Below the pieces are notes generated by a model, which worked only from the letters and a program-made list of their open reading frames with translations, did not search any database and was not told the origin of the DNA. Shown in pieces: positions 56,641-64,000 of a DNA stretch of 64,000 nucleotides. The translations under genes were made by a program, and so were the position numbers. Where the stretch lies: NCBI GenBank assembly GCA_965199805.1, contig CBDATO010000003.1, forward strand, positions 62,001 to 126,000. Reading direction: 5' to 3'. This DNA is from DATAZK01 sp965199805 (GTDB lineage Bacteria > Actinomycetota > Actinomycetes > Frankiales > Frankiaceae). Position 1 is the stretch's first letter, and every line of letters starts with the position of its first letter.

Positions 56641-57939
56641 TCACCGGCCGGCCGGTGCCACCATCTCCGGCTCCGCCTGCCGCACCTCGGACGAGCCCGG
56701 ACCGGGACCGCCACGGCGGGCGCCGGCGGCGGCCGCGATCAGCGTCAGCACGATCACGACGATGCCGTACACGATCGCCACCGGACGCAGCCCGAAGTGC
56801 GGGACGGCGAGCCCGGCGGCGACGGCCGACCCGCCGAACGCCACGTAGCTCGCGATGTAGAGCGCCGCGAAGACCTCGGCCCGCTGCAGCGGCTCGGCGA
56901 GCGCCGCCACCGACGCGAAGGCGCCGAGGAAGGCGGCCCCGAAGCCCCAGCCGCTGATGACCAGGCCGACGAAGAAGAGCGGCACCGACTCCCACCCCAG
57001 GGCTGCCAGCACGACGGCGACCCCGGCGACGAGCACCAGTGAGCCGCGCACCATGGTCGGGCCGGGCGGTTTGGTCCGGACGGCCACCGAGCCGAGCGCG
57101 CTGACGCCCGCCACGGCGGTGACGACCAGGCCGCCGTGCAGGTGGTTGTGCAGGCCGAAGATGCCGGCGGCGAGCGACGGGCCCAGCGACAGCACCAGGC
57201 CACCGACGGCCCAGGTGGCGACCAGCACCGGCAGTGCGATGCGGAAGGCGCTGCGGGCGCGGGGCGGTACGGCGGCGCGCGGCCGCAGGTGCGACCGGTT
57301 GAGACGCCCGCGCTGCACCGTCTCCGGCACGAGCAGGAGCCCGGCGAGCAGCGACACGAACAGCACGATCATCACGGCGAAGACGAGCTCGCGCGGAGCC
57401 GGGGCGTACTGGACGAGCGCGCCGGACAGGATGGCGCCCAGCGCGAGACCGGTCGACGGGGCCGCGGCGTTGACGGCGGCGGCGAGCGACGGCCGGTCGG
57501 GCGGCGCCAGGTCGGCGATGGCGGCGGACAGTGCACCGGCGGCGATGCCGGTGGCGATGCCCTGCACCGCGCGGGCCGCGATCAGCCAGCCGACCCCGTC
57601 GGCGGTCAGGAAGCCGACCATGGCGACGAGCTCGATCACCAGGCTGACGGCCAGCACGCGCCGCCTGCCCAGGGTGTCGGAGATGCCGCCGACGGTGAGC
57701 AGCGCGACCAGCAGGGCGAGCGCGTACACGGCGAAGATCAGCGTGAGCGTCGTCGCCGAGAAGTGCCAGCGGTCCTGGTAGACGACGTAGAGCGGGCTGG
57801 GCGCGCTCGAGGCGGCCAGATAGACCGTCAGCGTCAGCGCGAGGAGCCAGAAGCCGAGCGTGCGCCGCGCCGGGCCGCCGCGCCGAGGGATTGTCGGGAG
57901 AGCCACGTCCTGGCACAGGCGCGCAGGGGGCCGCGGCAT
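56641..57939 (-). CDS. MFS transporter, 12-TM type
   Basis: A 432-residue major facilitator with about twelve hydrophobic helices. PSPLYVVYQDRWHFSATTLTLIFAVYALALLVALLTVGGISDTLGRRRVLA near 47-97 includes helices 1-2 and a motif A variant (GGISDTLGRRR). ARAVQGIATGIAAGALSAAI near 120 is the helix 4 motif, and a basic loop, LNRSHLRPRAAVPPRARS, near 216 marks the centre. The substrate is unknown; sugar, drug or metabolite export are all possible. ATG 57939 is used; GTG 57906 is in frame. The luciferase-like gene follows directly. Confidence 0.87.
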   Translation of the reverse strand: MPRPPARLCQDVALPTIPRRGGPARRTLGFWLLALTLTVYLAASSAPSPLYVVYQDRWHFSATTLTLIFAVYALALLVALLTVGGISDTLGRRRVLAVSLVIELVAMVGFLTADGVGWLIAARAVQGIATGIAAGALSAAIADLAPPDRPSLAAAVNAAAPSTGLALGAILSGALVQYAPAPRELVFAVMIVLFVSLLAGLLLVPETVQRGRLNRSHLRPRAAVPPRARSAFRIALPVLVATWAVGGLVLSLGPSLAAGIFGLHNHLHGGLVVTAVAGVSALGSVAVRTKPPGPTMVRGSLVLVAGVAVVLAALGWESVPLFFVGLVISGWGFGAAFLGAFASVAALAEPLQRAEVFAALYIASYVAFGGSAVAAGLAVPHFGLRPVAIVYGIVVIVLTLIAAAAGARRGGPGPGSSEVRQAEPEMVAPAGR

Positions 57940-57965
57940 TCCCGGCGACCGGTCGGCGCCGGCCG

Positions 57966-58736
57966 TCAGCCGCTCGGGCCGAAGCGCTCGATCCGGATGG
58001 CCGACGCCGGGATCCCGTGCTCGACCAGCAGTCCGCCGGCCGCCTCGGCGAACGAGTTCGAGCCGCAGACGTAACAGAGATCACCGGTGCGTACGCGGGG
58101 GGCGAGCTCCGCGGCCGTGAGCCGCCCGCGGCGCCGCTCGCCGGGACCGTCCTCCCGGGTCAGCACGACGAGGGCACCCGCAGCCGTGAGCTCGGCGGCG
58201 TACGGGAGCTCGGCCAGGGTCCTCGACGACACGGCGACGCGCAGCAGATCGGCGGCGCCCGTGCCGCGGACGTGGCGCAGCATGGACAGCAACGGCACGA
58301 CCCCGCTGCCACCGGCCAGGCCGAAGGCGGGCACGTCGCCGCGCCAGACGAAGTAGCCGCCGATGGGCCCCTGCACCTGCAGCTCGTCGCCGACCTCCAC
58401 GACGTCGGCCAGGAAGGTCGAGACCTCGCCTTCGTCCAGCCGCTCGACGTAGAGCTCGACCAGCGGGTCCGACGGCGGCGAAGCGATCGAGTACGAGCGC
58501 TGGGCCACGTAGCCGTCGTCCGCGGTGAGCCGGATGACGTAGTGCTGACCGGGCAGGTGATCGACCCGGTCGTCGACCTCGAGGCGCAGGATGACGGCCC
58601 GCGGATGGGGATGCAGCACCTCGCGGACGACGGCCCGCCGCTTGCCACCGGAGGGGGCCGGCCGCGCGAGGCCCCCGGGGGCGAGCGGTGCCCCGGCCAC
58701 GGCGTCCACCACCGGCTCAATCACCGGCTCAATCAC
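57966..58736 (-). CDS. Ferredoxin--NADP reductase-like FAD/NAD-binding protein
   Basis: A 256-residue flavoprotein reductase. The FAD site has PGQHYVIRLTADDGYVAQRSYSIASPPSD near 63-91, including RSYSIAS, and the NAD site has FGLAGGSGVVPLLSMLRHV near 136. CYVCGSNSFAEAAGGLL near 222 is the C-terminal CG motif. No iron-sulfur domain is present. The gene overlaps the molybdopterin protein gene by 8 nt, so the two form one transcription and translation unit. It probably passes electrons from NAD(P)H to, or from, that enzyme. The N terminus carries a small tandem repeat (IEPVIEPV). Confidence 0.88.
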   Translation of the reverse strand: MIEPVIEPVVDAVAGAPLAPGGLARPAPSGGKRRAVVREVLHPHPRAVILRLEVDDRVDHLPGQHYVIRLTADDGYVAQRSYSIASPPSDPLVELYVERLDEGEVSTFLADVVEVGDELQVQGPIGGYFVWRGDVPAFGLAGGSGVVPLLSMLRHVRGTGAADLLRVAVSSRTLAELPYAAELTAAGALVVLTREDGPGERRRGRLTAAELAPRVRTGDLCYVCGSNSFAEAAGGLLVEHGIPASAIRIERFGPSG

Positions 58737-59334
58737 CCTGGTAGCGCTGCTCGAGCCAGGGGTCGCCGAGGTCGTGGTAGCCGTTCTGCTCCCAGAAGCC
58801 CTGCTGGTCGTGGTCGAGCAGCGTGATCCTGGTGATCCACTTCGCGCTCTTCCAGAAGTACAGGTGCGGCACCAGCAGACGCGCCGGCCCTCCGTGGTCG
58901 CGGGGGAGCGGCTTGCCGTCGTAGGACCAGACGACCCAGGCCTTGCCGTCGCGGACGTGCTCCAGCGGGAGGTTCGTCGTGTAGCCGGTGGTGGACGTGG
59001 CGAGCACGTGGGTGGCGGTCGGCAGCGGCCCGGCTGCGGCGAGCAGCTCGTCGACGCTCACGCCGCCGAAGCGGGTGTCGAACTTCGACCACGTCGTGAC
59101 GCAGTGGATCGCCCCCGCGTACTCCGAGTACGGCAGCGCCTGCAGCTCCTGCCAGCTCCACGTGGTGGGGGTGCTCACCAGCCCGTCGACGGTCATCGTC
59201 AACCGCTCCTGGTCCAGGTGCGGGGTGACCTCGGCGGACAGCACCGGCCAGTCCGAGCCGGTGTCGTACTGGCCGGGTGGCAGCCGCGGGTCGCGGGCGG
59301 GGCGGGCACGGCCGAGGAATCCGCGGGTCGACAT
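58729..59334 (-). CDS. Sulfite oxidase-like molybdopterin-dependent oxidoreductase
   Basis: A 201-residue protein of the oxidoreductase molybdopterin-binding domain family (YedY/MsrP and sulfite oxidase fold), cytoplasmic because no signal peptide is seen. TMTVDGLVSTPTTWSWQELQALP near 46 is the standard entry. Cys78 in GAIHCVTTW is the expected molybdenum ligand, and WSYDGKPLPRDHGGPARLLVPHLYFWKSAKWI near 138-169 is the cofactor end. It is encoded first in the pair with the reductase (8-nt overlap). The substrate, perhaps an S- or N-oxide, is unknown. ATG 59334 is selected as closest to the fold; the gene is divergent from the Dyp peroxidase. Confidence 0.88.
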   Translation of the reverse strand: MSTRGFLGRARPARDPRLPPGQYDTGSDWPVLSAEVTPHLDQERLTMTVDGLVSTPTTWSWQELQALPYSEYAGAIHCVTTWSKFDTRFGGVSVDELLAAAGPLPTATHVLATSTTGYTTNLPLEHVRDGKAWVVWSYDGKPLPRDHGGPARLLVPHLYFWKSAKWITRITLLDHDQQGFWEQNGYHDLGDPWLEQRYQGD

Positions 59335-59434
59335 GGGTCGATGCTGGCAGCCCCGACCCCCCGGACGCAATGATCTGTGAGACGGGGGACCCGCGGTACG
59401 CGCCTCGATCGGCCGATTTTGCGAAACTGGACGG

Positions 59435-60340
59435 ATGCACGCTCAGCCCGGAATCTTCGCCCTCGGCACCACCGAACACTGCTATGTCGAACTCGACCTC
59501 GTCGCCGGCCGCGACCCCGCGGAGCTGGTGCGCGCGCTTGCCGCCCTGAGCGGACCCGAGACCACGGTCGCCGGGGTTAACGTCGTGATCGGCTTCCGGC
59601 CCGAGCTCTGGGCGCAGGTGGCGCCGGAGAACGCGCCGCCGGGCGTGCGCTCGTTCGAGGAGATCAAGGGCGTCGACGGCTACACGATGCCGGCGACCCA
59701 GCACGACGCCTGGCTCTGGATCGCCGGCGGATCGCGCGACGTCGTCTTCGACAGCACCGTGCGCGTGCTCACCGAGCTGGCCGGGCTCGTGACGATCGGC
59801 AGCGAGCTGGTGGGCTGGCTCTACCAGCACAAGCGCGACCTGACCGGCTTCGTCGACGGCACCGAGAACCCGTCGTCGATCGAGGCGCCCGACGCGGCGG
59901 TGCTCGGCCAGGGTCCGGGCTCCGGCTCCAGCGTGCTGCTGTACCAGAAGTGGGTGCACCACAGCAGCTGGGAGCAGCTGCCGGTGCCCGACCAGGAGAA
60001 GGTCATCGGCCGCACCAAGGACGAGAGCGTCGAGTTCCCGGAGGAGGACATGCCGGTCGACTCGCACGTGTCGCGCAACGTGGTGGAGGAGGACGGCGAG
60101 GAGCTCGCCATCTACCGGCGCAACGTCGCCTACGGCGGCCCCACCGATCACGGCACGATCTTCGTCGGCTTCTGCGCCACCCAGCACCCGCTCGACATCA
60201 TGCTGCGGCGCATGGCGGGGGAGGGCGACGGCATCCGTGACGCGCTCACCCGCTACACCGACCCGCTGACCGGCGCGTACTACGTCTGCCCGTCGCTGCA
60301 GGCGCTCGGTGCCTTCCTGCCGCTCGACGACGAGGACTGA
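59435..60340 (+). CDS. Dyp-type heme peroxidase
   Basis: A 301-residue dye-decolourising peroxidase. The catalytic GXXDG motif is GFVDGTENP, with Asp141. The proximal heme ligand is His211 in DSHVSRNVV, with Arg214 next to it. GTIFVGFCATQHPLDIMLRRMAG near 243 is the C-terminal fold signature. The length and absence of a Tat signal indicate the cytoplasmic B-type branch (YfeX/DypB-like). It oxidises dyes and phenols with hydrogen peroxide, or handles porphyrins. No encapsulin gene or encapsulin-targeting tail is seen (the C terminus is LQALGAFLPLDDED). Confidence 0.92.
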   Translation: MHAQPGIFALGTTEHCYVELDLVAGRDPAELVRALAALSGPETTVAGVNVVIGFRPELWAQVAPENAPPGVRSFEEIKGVDGYTMPATQHDAWLWIAGGSRDVVFDSTVRVLTELAGLVTIGSELVGWLYQHKRDLTGFVDGTENPSSIEAPDAAVLGQGPGSGSSVLLYQKWVHHSSWEQLPVPDQEKVIGRTKDESVEFPEEDMPVDSHVSRNVVEEDGEELAIYRRNVAYGGPTDHGTIFVGFCATQHPLDIMLRRMAGEGDGIRDALTRYTDPLTGAYYVCPSLQALGAFLPLDDED

Positions 60341-60381
60341 ACGACACCGGCTCCCGGAGGCCCGCATCGGCCCCGGGGGTC

Positions 60382-60411
60382 TTGCATGACACCGCGATAA
60401 CACCGTAATCT
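60382..60411 (+). promoter_or_regulatory. Candidate promoter of the substrate-binding lipoprotein gene
   Basis: TTGCAT (60382-60387) and TAATCT (60406-60411) are spaced by 18 nt, 63 bp before ATG 60475, in the gap after the Dyp peroxidase stop. Confidence 0.45.
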
Positions 60412-60474
60412 CCGGACGCTCGCCTGCGACGTGGGTCACAAAGGACCCGTGCGCACCGTCCGAGGAGCCGCCGC

Positions 60475-61872
60475 ATGTCGTTCCGCCTGCCGCTCGCTGA
60501 CCCGCCCCACCCGCAGCGGTCCCGGCGACTGGTCGCGCTGACCGTCGTCGCCGGACTCGGTGTCGCCCTGACGGCCTGCAGCCGCAGCTCCAGCCCGGGC
60601 ACACAGACCGGGCCGACGGGCTCCTCGACGAGCGCGTCGACCTCGAACGGCCCGGGCAAGGGTGACTTCGGCAGCCTCAAGGCCATCTGCGGTCCGGGGA
60701 CGCCGAGCGGAGCCAGCGGGCGCGGCATCAACGACCAGCAGATCCGCATCGGAGTCCTGGCCGACCCGGGCAACACCGCTGCCCCGGGGCTGGAGCAGGA
60801 GTTCTTCGACGTCGCCGACGCGTTCTCCGAGTGGTGCAACGCCGCCGGAGGGATCAACGGCCGGACCGTCGTCATCGACAAGTGGGACGCCAAGCTCTTC
60901 AACGTCGGCCAGGCCATGCTCAACGCCTGCCAGAAGGACTTCTTCCTGGTCGGCGGCGGCAACGCACTGGACCAGCCGGGTGTGAAGCCGCGACTCGCCT
61001 GCAAGCTGCCGGTCATCCCCGGCTACAGCGTCTCGGAGGAGGCGTCCACCGCCGGGTTGCAGGTCAAGGCGTTCCCGCAGTTCGTCACGCAGTACGGGTA
61101 CGGACCCTTGCGGCTGCTCACCGACGCCTACCCGAAGGCCAAGGAGGGGATGGGGGTCGGCAGCGGCAACCTCGCGTCGCTGGTGCCGCTCGGCAAGCGG
61201 GTGGCGGAGGCGCTCGAGAAGAACGGGGTGAAGGTCACCGCCGTCCAGGAGAAGCCGCCGATCGTCACCAATTACCGGCCGTACGTCGAGCAGCTGAAGA
61301 ATCTCAAGACGCAGGCCCTGTACGAGTTCCTGGGCCAGAGCGTCGCCCCGGAGATCCAGGCGATGAAGGACGTCGGCTGGGACCCGCAGTTCCTCTACTT
61401 CACGTCGCAGTTCTACACACCGCAGACCGTGGCGGCGGCCAAGTCGCTCGGCACCATCCCACCCACCTACGTGGGCCTCGCGCATCTGCCTTTCGAGCTC
61501 GCCGACAGGTATCCGGTGCTGCAGCAGATCAAGCAGCAGCTGCAGGCGGCGGTGAGCAAGCCGCTGTACACCGAGTACACCTCTCAGGCCTACAGCGCCT
61601 GGGCGCTCTTCGCCCAGTCCGCCACGGAGTGCGGTCCCGCCCTCACCACCGAATGCGTTTTGCAGAAAGCCGGGGCCCACACCGATTGGACCGGCGGCGG
61701 CCTCACCCCGCCCGTGTCGACCAGCCCGGCCAACACGAAGGTCAGCGACTGCTGGCTGGTCGTCAAGCTCACCGCCGACGGCTTCGTCTACGACGAGAAG
61801 GTCACGCAGGCCAACGACGGCGACTACAACTGCGACCCGAGGAACACGGTCACGGTGAAGAGCTACACCTGA
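60475..61872 (+). CDS. ABC transporter substrate-binding lipoprotein (branched-chain amino acid type), orphan
   Basis: A 465-residue exported lipoprotein. A basic N terminus and hydrophobic segment (LVALTVVAGLGVALTAC) end in a lipobox with Cys35, followed by a Ser/Thr/Gly linker. The Peripla_BP_6-like fold begins at QIRIGVLADPGNTAAPGLEQEFFDVADAFSEWCNAAGGINGRTVVI near 85, which includes the family block NAAGGINGR. Ligands are amino acids, amides or small acids. No permease or ATPase gene is nearby, so it may serve a transporter elsewhere or act as a sensor. GAGGAG lies 8 nt before ATG 60475. Confidence 0.88.
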   Translation: MSFRLPLADPPHPQRSRRLVALTVVAGLGVALTACSRSSSPGTQTGPTGSSTSASTSNGPGKGDFGSLKAICGPGTPSGASGRGINDQQIRIGVLADPGNTAAPGLEQEFFDVADAFSEWCNAAGGINGRTVVIDKWDAKLFNVGQAMLNACQKDFFLVGGGNALDQPGVKPRLACKLPVIPGYSVSEEASTAGLQVKAFPQFVTQYGYGPLRLLTDAYPKAKEGMGVGSGNLASLVPLGKRVAEALEKNGVKVTAVQEKPPIVTNYRPYVEQLKNLKTQALYEFLGQSVAPEIQAMKDVGWDPQFLYFTSQFYTPQTVAAAKSLGTIPPTYVGLAHLPFELADRYPVLQQIKQQLQAAVSKPLYTEYTSQAYSAWALFAQSATECGPALTTECVLQKAGAHTDWTGGGLTPPVSTSPANTKVSDCWLVVKLTADGFVYDEKVTQANDGDYNCDPRNTVTVKSYT

Positions 61873-61943
61873 CCGACAGGATCGCTCTTCCTGCACTCGG
61901 CAAGATCACCGCGTTGGGCATGAGGGTGCCCTAAGTTGGACGG

Positions 61944-62609
61944 ATGCGCGCGGACTGGACCGAGGTCACCAGCGAGGAGCGACTCGACGAGCTGGTCGGG
62001 GAGATGCACCCGTACGTCGCCGGCAAGGTGCAGCCCGAGCTGGACGAGATGGCGATCGAGTGGCTGGCCGCGTCACCCTTCGCGTTGCTCGCCACCTCCG
62101 ACCCGGAGGGGCGGATCGACGTCAGCCCGCGTGGCGATCCGGAAGGCTTCGCGCTGGTGCTCGACGAGACGACGATCGCGATCCCGGATCGGTCCGGCAA
62201 CAAGAGGGTCGACGGCTTCCGCAACATCCTGCGCAACCCGCGCGTCGGCACCCTTTTCATCGTGCCGGGCCGCGGTGACACCTTGCGTGTCAACGGCAGG
62301 GGCACCGTCGTCGAGGAGGCGCCGTTCTTCGACGAGATGATCGTCAACGGCCACCGCCCCGACCTCGCCCTCGTCATCGACGTGGAGGAGGTGTTCTTCC
62401 ACTGCCCGAAGGCGTTCCTGCGCGCGAAGCTGTGGGATCCGACCGCGTGGCGGCCGGACGAGCGGCGTAGCCGGCGGGCCCTTTCGAAGCAGGCGGCATC
62501 AGCGCTGGAGGCCCGGACACCGGACAGCCAGGAGGTGGGTCAGGACGAGCCGCTCGCACGGTACGAGGACCCGACCGACTACACCCCCTGGCTGTACGAC
62601 AAGTACTGA
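61944..62609 (+). CDS. Pyridoxamine 5-phosphate oxidase-fold FMN protein (MSMEG_1061/TIGR04025-like)
   Basis: A 221-residue split-barrel flavin-binding protein. MAIEWLAASPFALLATSDPEGRIDVSPRGDPEGFALVLDETTIAIPDRSGNKRVDGFRNILRNPRVGTLFIVPG near 36-109 contains the whole cofactor-binding core, with LATSDPEG and SPRGDP as the FMN contact strands. FHCPKAFLRAKLWDP near 152 and EDPTDYTPWLYDKY at the end match the TIGR04025/MSMEG_1061 group. The substrate is unknown. ATG 61944 has no strong ribosome-binding site. It is convergent with the truncated pirin gene. Confidence 0.87.
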   Translation: MRADWTEVTSEERLDELVGEMHPYVAGKVQPELDEMAIEWLAASPFALLATSDPEGRIDVSPRGDPEGFALVLDETTIAIPDRSGNKRVDGFRNILRNPRVGTLFIVPGRGDTLRVNGRGTVVEEAPFFDEMIVNGHRPDLALVIDVEEVFFHCPKAFLRAKLWDPTAWRPDERRSRRALSKQAASALEARTPDSQEVGQDEPLARYEDPTDYTPWLYDKY

Positions 62610-62648
62610 GCCCTGGACATTCGCAGCCCTGCACATCCGCAGCCCTGG
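62609..62648 (+). repeat. Short tandem repeat, 16-bp unit
   Basis: AGCCCTGGACATTCGC (62609-62624) and AGCCCTGCACATCCGC (62625-62640) are followed by a partial third copy, AGCCCTGG. The first unit starts at the last base of the upstream stop codon. Confidence 0.7.
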
Positions 62649-62664
62649 GTGAGGCTCGGCGACG

Positions 62665-63066
62665 TCACGCGACGCCGGCGTGCATCTCCCAGACCAGGAT
62701 CTCGGCGGGCTCGGTCGCCGTCACCCGCTGCCCGCCGGTGGCGGTGAAGCGCACGGCGTCGCCGGTCTCCAGCGGGCCGGCCCCCTCGAGCTCCACGGCA
62801 CCCTTCGGCACGAAGAGGTGCAGGTACGGCGCCTCCGGCAGCTGGACGCTCTGGCCGGGCTGCAGCCGGGCGGCGTGCAGCGCGGCGTGCCGGTTGGCGA
62901 TGCGGATGGCAGCTGCCCCGGCGTGCTCCGGCCGACCCGAGGCGACCGGGACGAGGGATCCGGAGAGCAGCTCGTCGGCGATCTCGAGCTGCTCGTAGCC
63001 GGGGGTGATGCCGTTCTCGTCGGGCAGCACCCACATCTGCACGAAGTGACAGCAGTCCCAGGTCAC
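62665..63066 (-). pseudogene. Pirin-family bicupin, C-terminal half only
   Basis: A 133-residue frame corresponding to the C-terminal half of a pirin/YhaK-type bicupin. It opens MTWDCCHFVQMWVLPDENG, and HFVQMWVLPD is the segment that in full-length proteins follows the first cupin with its His/His/Glu metal site. The second cupin is present (APYLHLFVPKGAVELEGAGPLETGDAVRFTATGG near 80-113). The whole metal-binding N-terminal domain, about 150 residues, is missing, and upstream 63067-63637 carries no coding signal for it. The gene is probably truncated by a deletion or insertion whose breakpoint lies near 63050. Confidence 0.75.
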
Positions 63067-63637
63067 GCATATCGCGCTCCTACCCCGTCTGTTTAACCAC
63101 TAGCGACCTGCACACGCTCGTTGTCGAGAACCGTTTTCCATAACGCCGTTCCAGGAAAACCGAGGGCCAGCCGAGGGCCAAGCTCCCGCTCAGACTTGAA
63201 GGACACTCCATGTCCGCAAGATCACCAACCCGCTGCGCTGCCGCTGGCACCGTTCCTACGGTGGGAAGCTCACCGTCCTCGGCGGACCTTGACCCGGTCG
63301 TGAACGAGCTCGCTGCCGAAGATCACCAAGGCGGACGTTGCTGACCGCCGCTCGTTCGACTGCGTCGGCCAGAGCTCGCTGCGGTCGAGCCGGACGGGCA
63401 AGTCAGCGGTGACGACGCGAGCGGCCGTGCTGTTCCCGCCTGGGAGGCCCGCTGGTGCACCTGGGCACGGTCGTGGTCGACTGTCCGATTGGGCGACGGT
63501 GAGGACCGTGGGGTAGATCGGCTGCGAAACAGTGAGCTCGCCCGTCGTCCGTGTGCCGAGAGCTGCGACCGGGCGACACGTCAGTGCCCGAGCAAGGGCC
63601 TGACAACCTTTTCGGGGGCCTGACACATTTATAGGTT
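63067..63637. other. Intergenic stretch without recognisable gene
   Basis: About 570 bp with no frame showing the GC-biased third positions of neighbouring genes and no protein motif that I recognise. Small structures are present: GTTTTCC (63133-63139) facing GGAAAAC (63154-63160), a direct repeat CCGAGGGCCA near 63159-63180, and two GGGCCTGACA copies near 63596 and 63616. It may be decayed coding DNA from the event that cut the pirin gene. Confidence 0.5.
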
Positions 63638-64000
63638 GTGACGACCGGCCCGACGTTTGAGGAGTGGTCAGCGCTGAACATGCGCTGGCTGTTGCGGACG
63701 GCGTGGCTGCTAACCGGCGATGTGCCGCACGCCGAGGACCTGGTCCAGAGCACGTTGCTGCGTTGTTGGCCCCGGTGGTCGCGGATACGGCGGATGGACA
63801 ACGTCGAGGCGTACGTCCGCCGGGTTCTCGGCACGATCTATCTCGGGTCCCAGCGACGCCGCTGGCGGGCCGAAACCCCGGTGCCTGAGATGCCTAACGA
63901 TCTTGGTTACGCCGACCCCATGTCGGATGACCGGGGCGCGTTGTTAGCCGCTCTTCGCAGGCTGCCACCGGGTCAGCGCGCTGTCATCGTCTTGCGCTAC
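63638..64000 (+). CDS. SigE-family ECF sigma factor, cut by window edge
   Basis: 121 codons are visible from GTG 63638. MRWLLRTAWLLTGDVPHAEDLVQSTLLRCWPRWSRI near 15-50 is sigma region 2, VEAYVRRVLGTIYLGSQRRRWRAE near 56-79 its end, and LLAALRRLPPGQRAVIVLRY at the edge is the start of region 4. This order fits the TIGR02983 SigE family common in actinobacteria. Codon use is less GC-biased than its neighbours and includes a TTA leucine codon at 63944-63946 and a CTA. No clear ribosome-binding site precedes the GTG. It may have been acquired, or belong to a different genomic block from the pirin side. Confidence 0.85.
   Translation, partial: MTTGPTFEEWSALNMRWLLRTAWLLTGDVPHAEDLVQSTLLRCWPRWSRIRRMDNVEAYVRRVLGTIYLGSQRRRWRAETPVPEMPNDLGYADPMSDDRGALLAALRRLPPGQRAVIVLRY

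Noticed and set aside
59435..60340. An encapsulin cargo system around the Dyp peroxidase.
   Set aside because: No encapsulin shell gene is adjacent and the C terminus lacks a recognisable targeting peptide.
63067..63637. A remnant transposase or insertion sequence.
   Set aside because: I could not identify a transposase motif, terminal inverted repeats or a target-site duplication; only weak inverted repeats are visible.
1..64000. tRNA, rRNA and known riboswitches.
   Set aside because: Scanning the intergenic gaps showed no cloverleaf with a conserved T-loop, no rRNA sequence and no aptamer that I recognise; the gaps are mostly under 200 bp.

Overview
The window is 64 kb of very GC-rich DNA, roughly 70 percent by eye. 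Coding is dense, GTG starts are common, and ATGA or GTGA overlaps couple neighbouring genes. Several families point to an actinobacterium of the Actinomycetes: DUF5709, a deazaflavin/FMN split-barrel oxidoreductase, an Rv2466c-like DsbA protein, TIGR03086 (mycothiol-type DinB), ECF sigma factors with a SnoaL-like tail, and a GH25 lysozyme with LGFP repeats. I cannot fix the family or genus. I saw no rRNA, tRNA, CRISPR array, phage or intact insertion sequence.

Positions 1-30300 are mainly catabolic. They hold two paired acyl-CoA dehydrogenases and a lipid phosphatase/lipid kinase fusion, then an SDR, a BKACE-type cleavage enzyme and a dienelactone hydrolase. A MarR gene (7898) leads a three-gene unit with a DegT-fold enzyme whose PLP lysine is replaced by histidine (8404) and an amidohydrolase-fold protein lacking the usual metal ligands (9697). 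A ClC transporter, hydrolases and an SDR follow. The 15022-19520 operon encodes an ACAD10/11-type acyl-CoA dehydrogenase, an MDR reductase, a HAD protein, an SDR and a TetR regulator. Two divergent amidohydrolases follow, then an AtuA-like (DUF1446)/DUF4387 pair facing a CitE-like lyase, an aldo/keto reductase, an aldehyde dehydrogenase, an XdhC-like protein and another amidohydrolase.

Positions 30300-46700 are mixed: VOC proteins, an adenine-deaminase-like protein with altered active-site motifs, an acyl-CoA dehydrogenase homologue, a 3-ketosteroid-dehydrogenase-like flavoprotein, shikimate dehydrogenase, a small HNH protein, the Rv2466c-like protein, a secreted lysozyme, a membrane protein and an ECF sigma factor. 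A TetR gene faces an MFS exporter across two copies of a likely operator.

Positions 48300-53400 carry a sugar ABC importer of the xylose/ribose class (lipoprotein, ATPase, permease) followed by a ROK regulator. Upstream is a promoter whose -10 box overlaps a perfect 15-nt palindrome.

Positions 53500-64000 hold a DUF4349 protein, a lipoprotein, a luciferase-like oxidoreductase, an MFS transporter, a molybdopterin enzyme overlapping its ferredoxin-reductase-like partner, a Dyp peroxidase and an orphan substrate-binding lipoprotein. The right edge is unusual: a pirin gene lacking its N-terminal half, about 570 bp with no recognisable gene, and the start of a SigE-family sigma factor with less GC-biased codons. 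This looks like a rearrangement boundary.

Convergent gene pairs are often separated by strong hairpins. Two of these hairpins share a nearly identical 21-nt core, and another pair of intergenic sites shares a separate GC-rich repeat.
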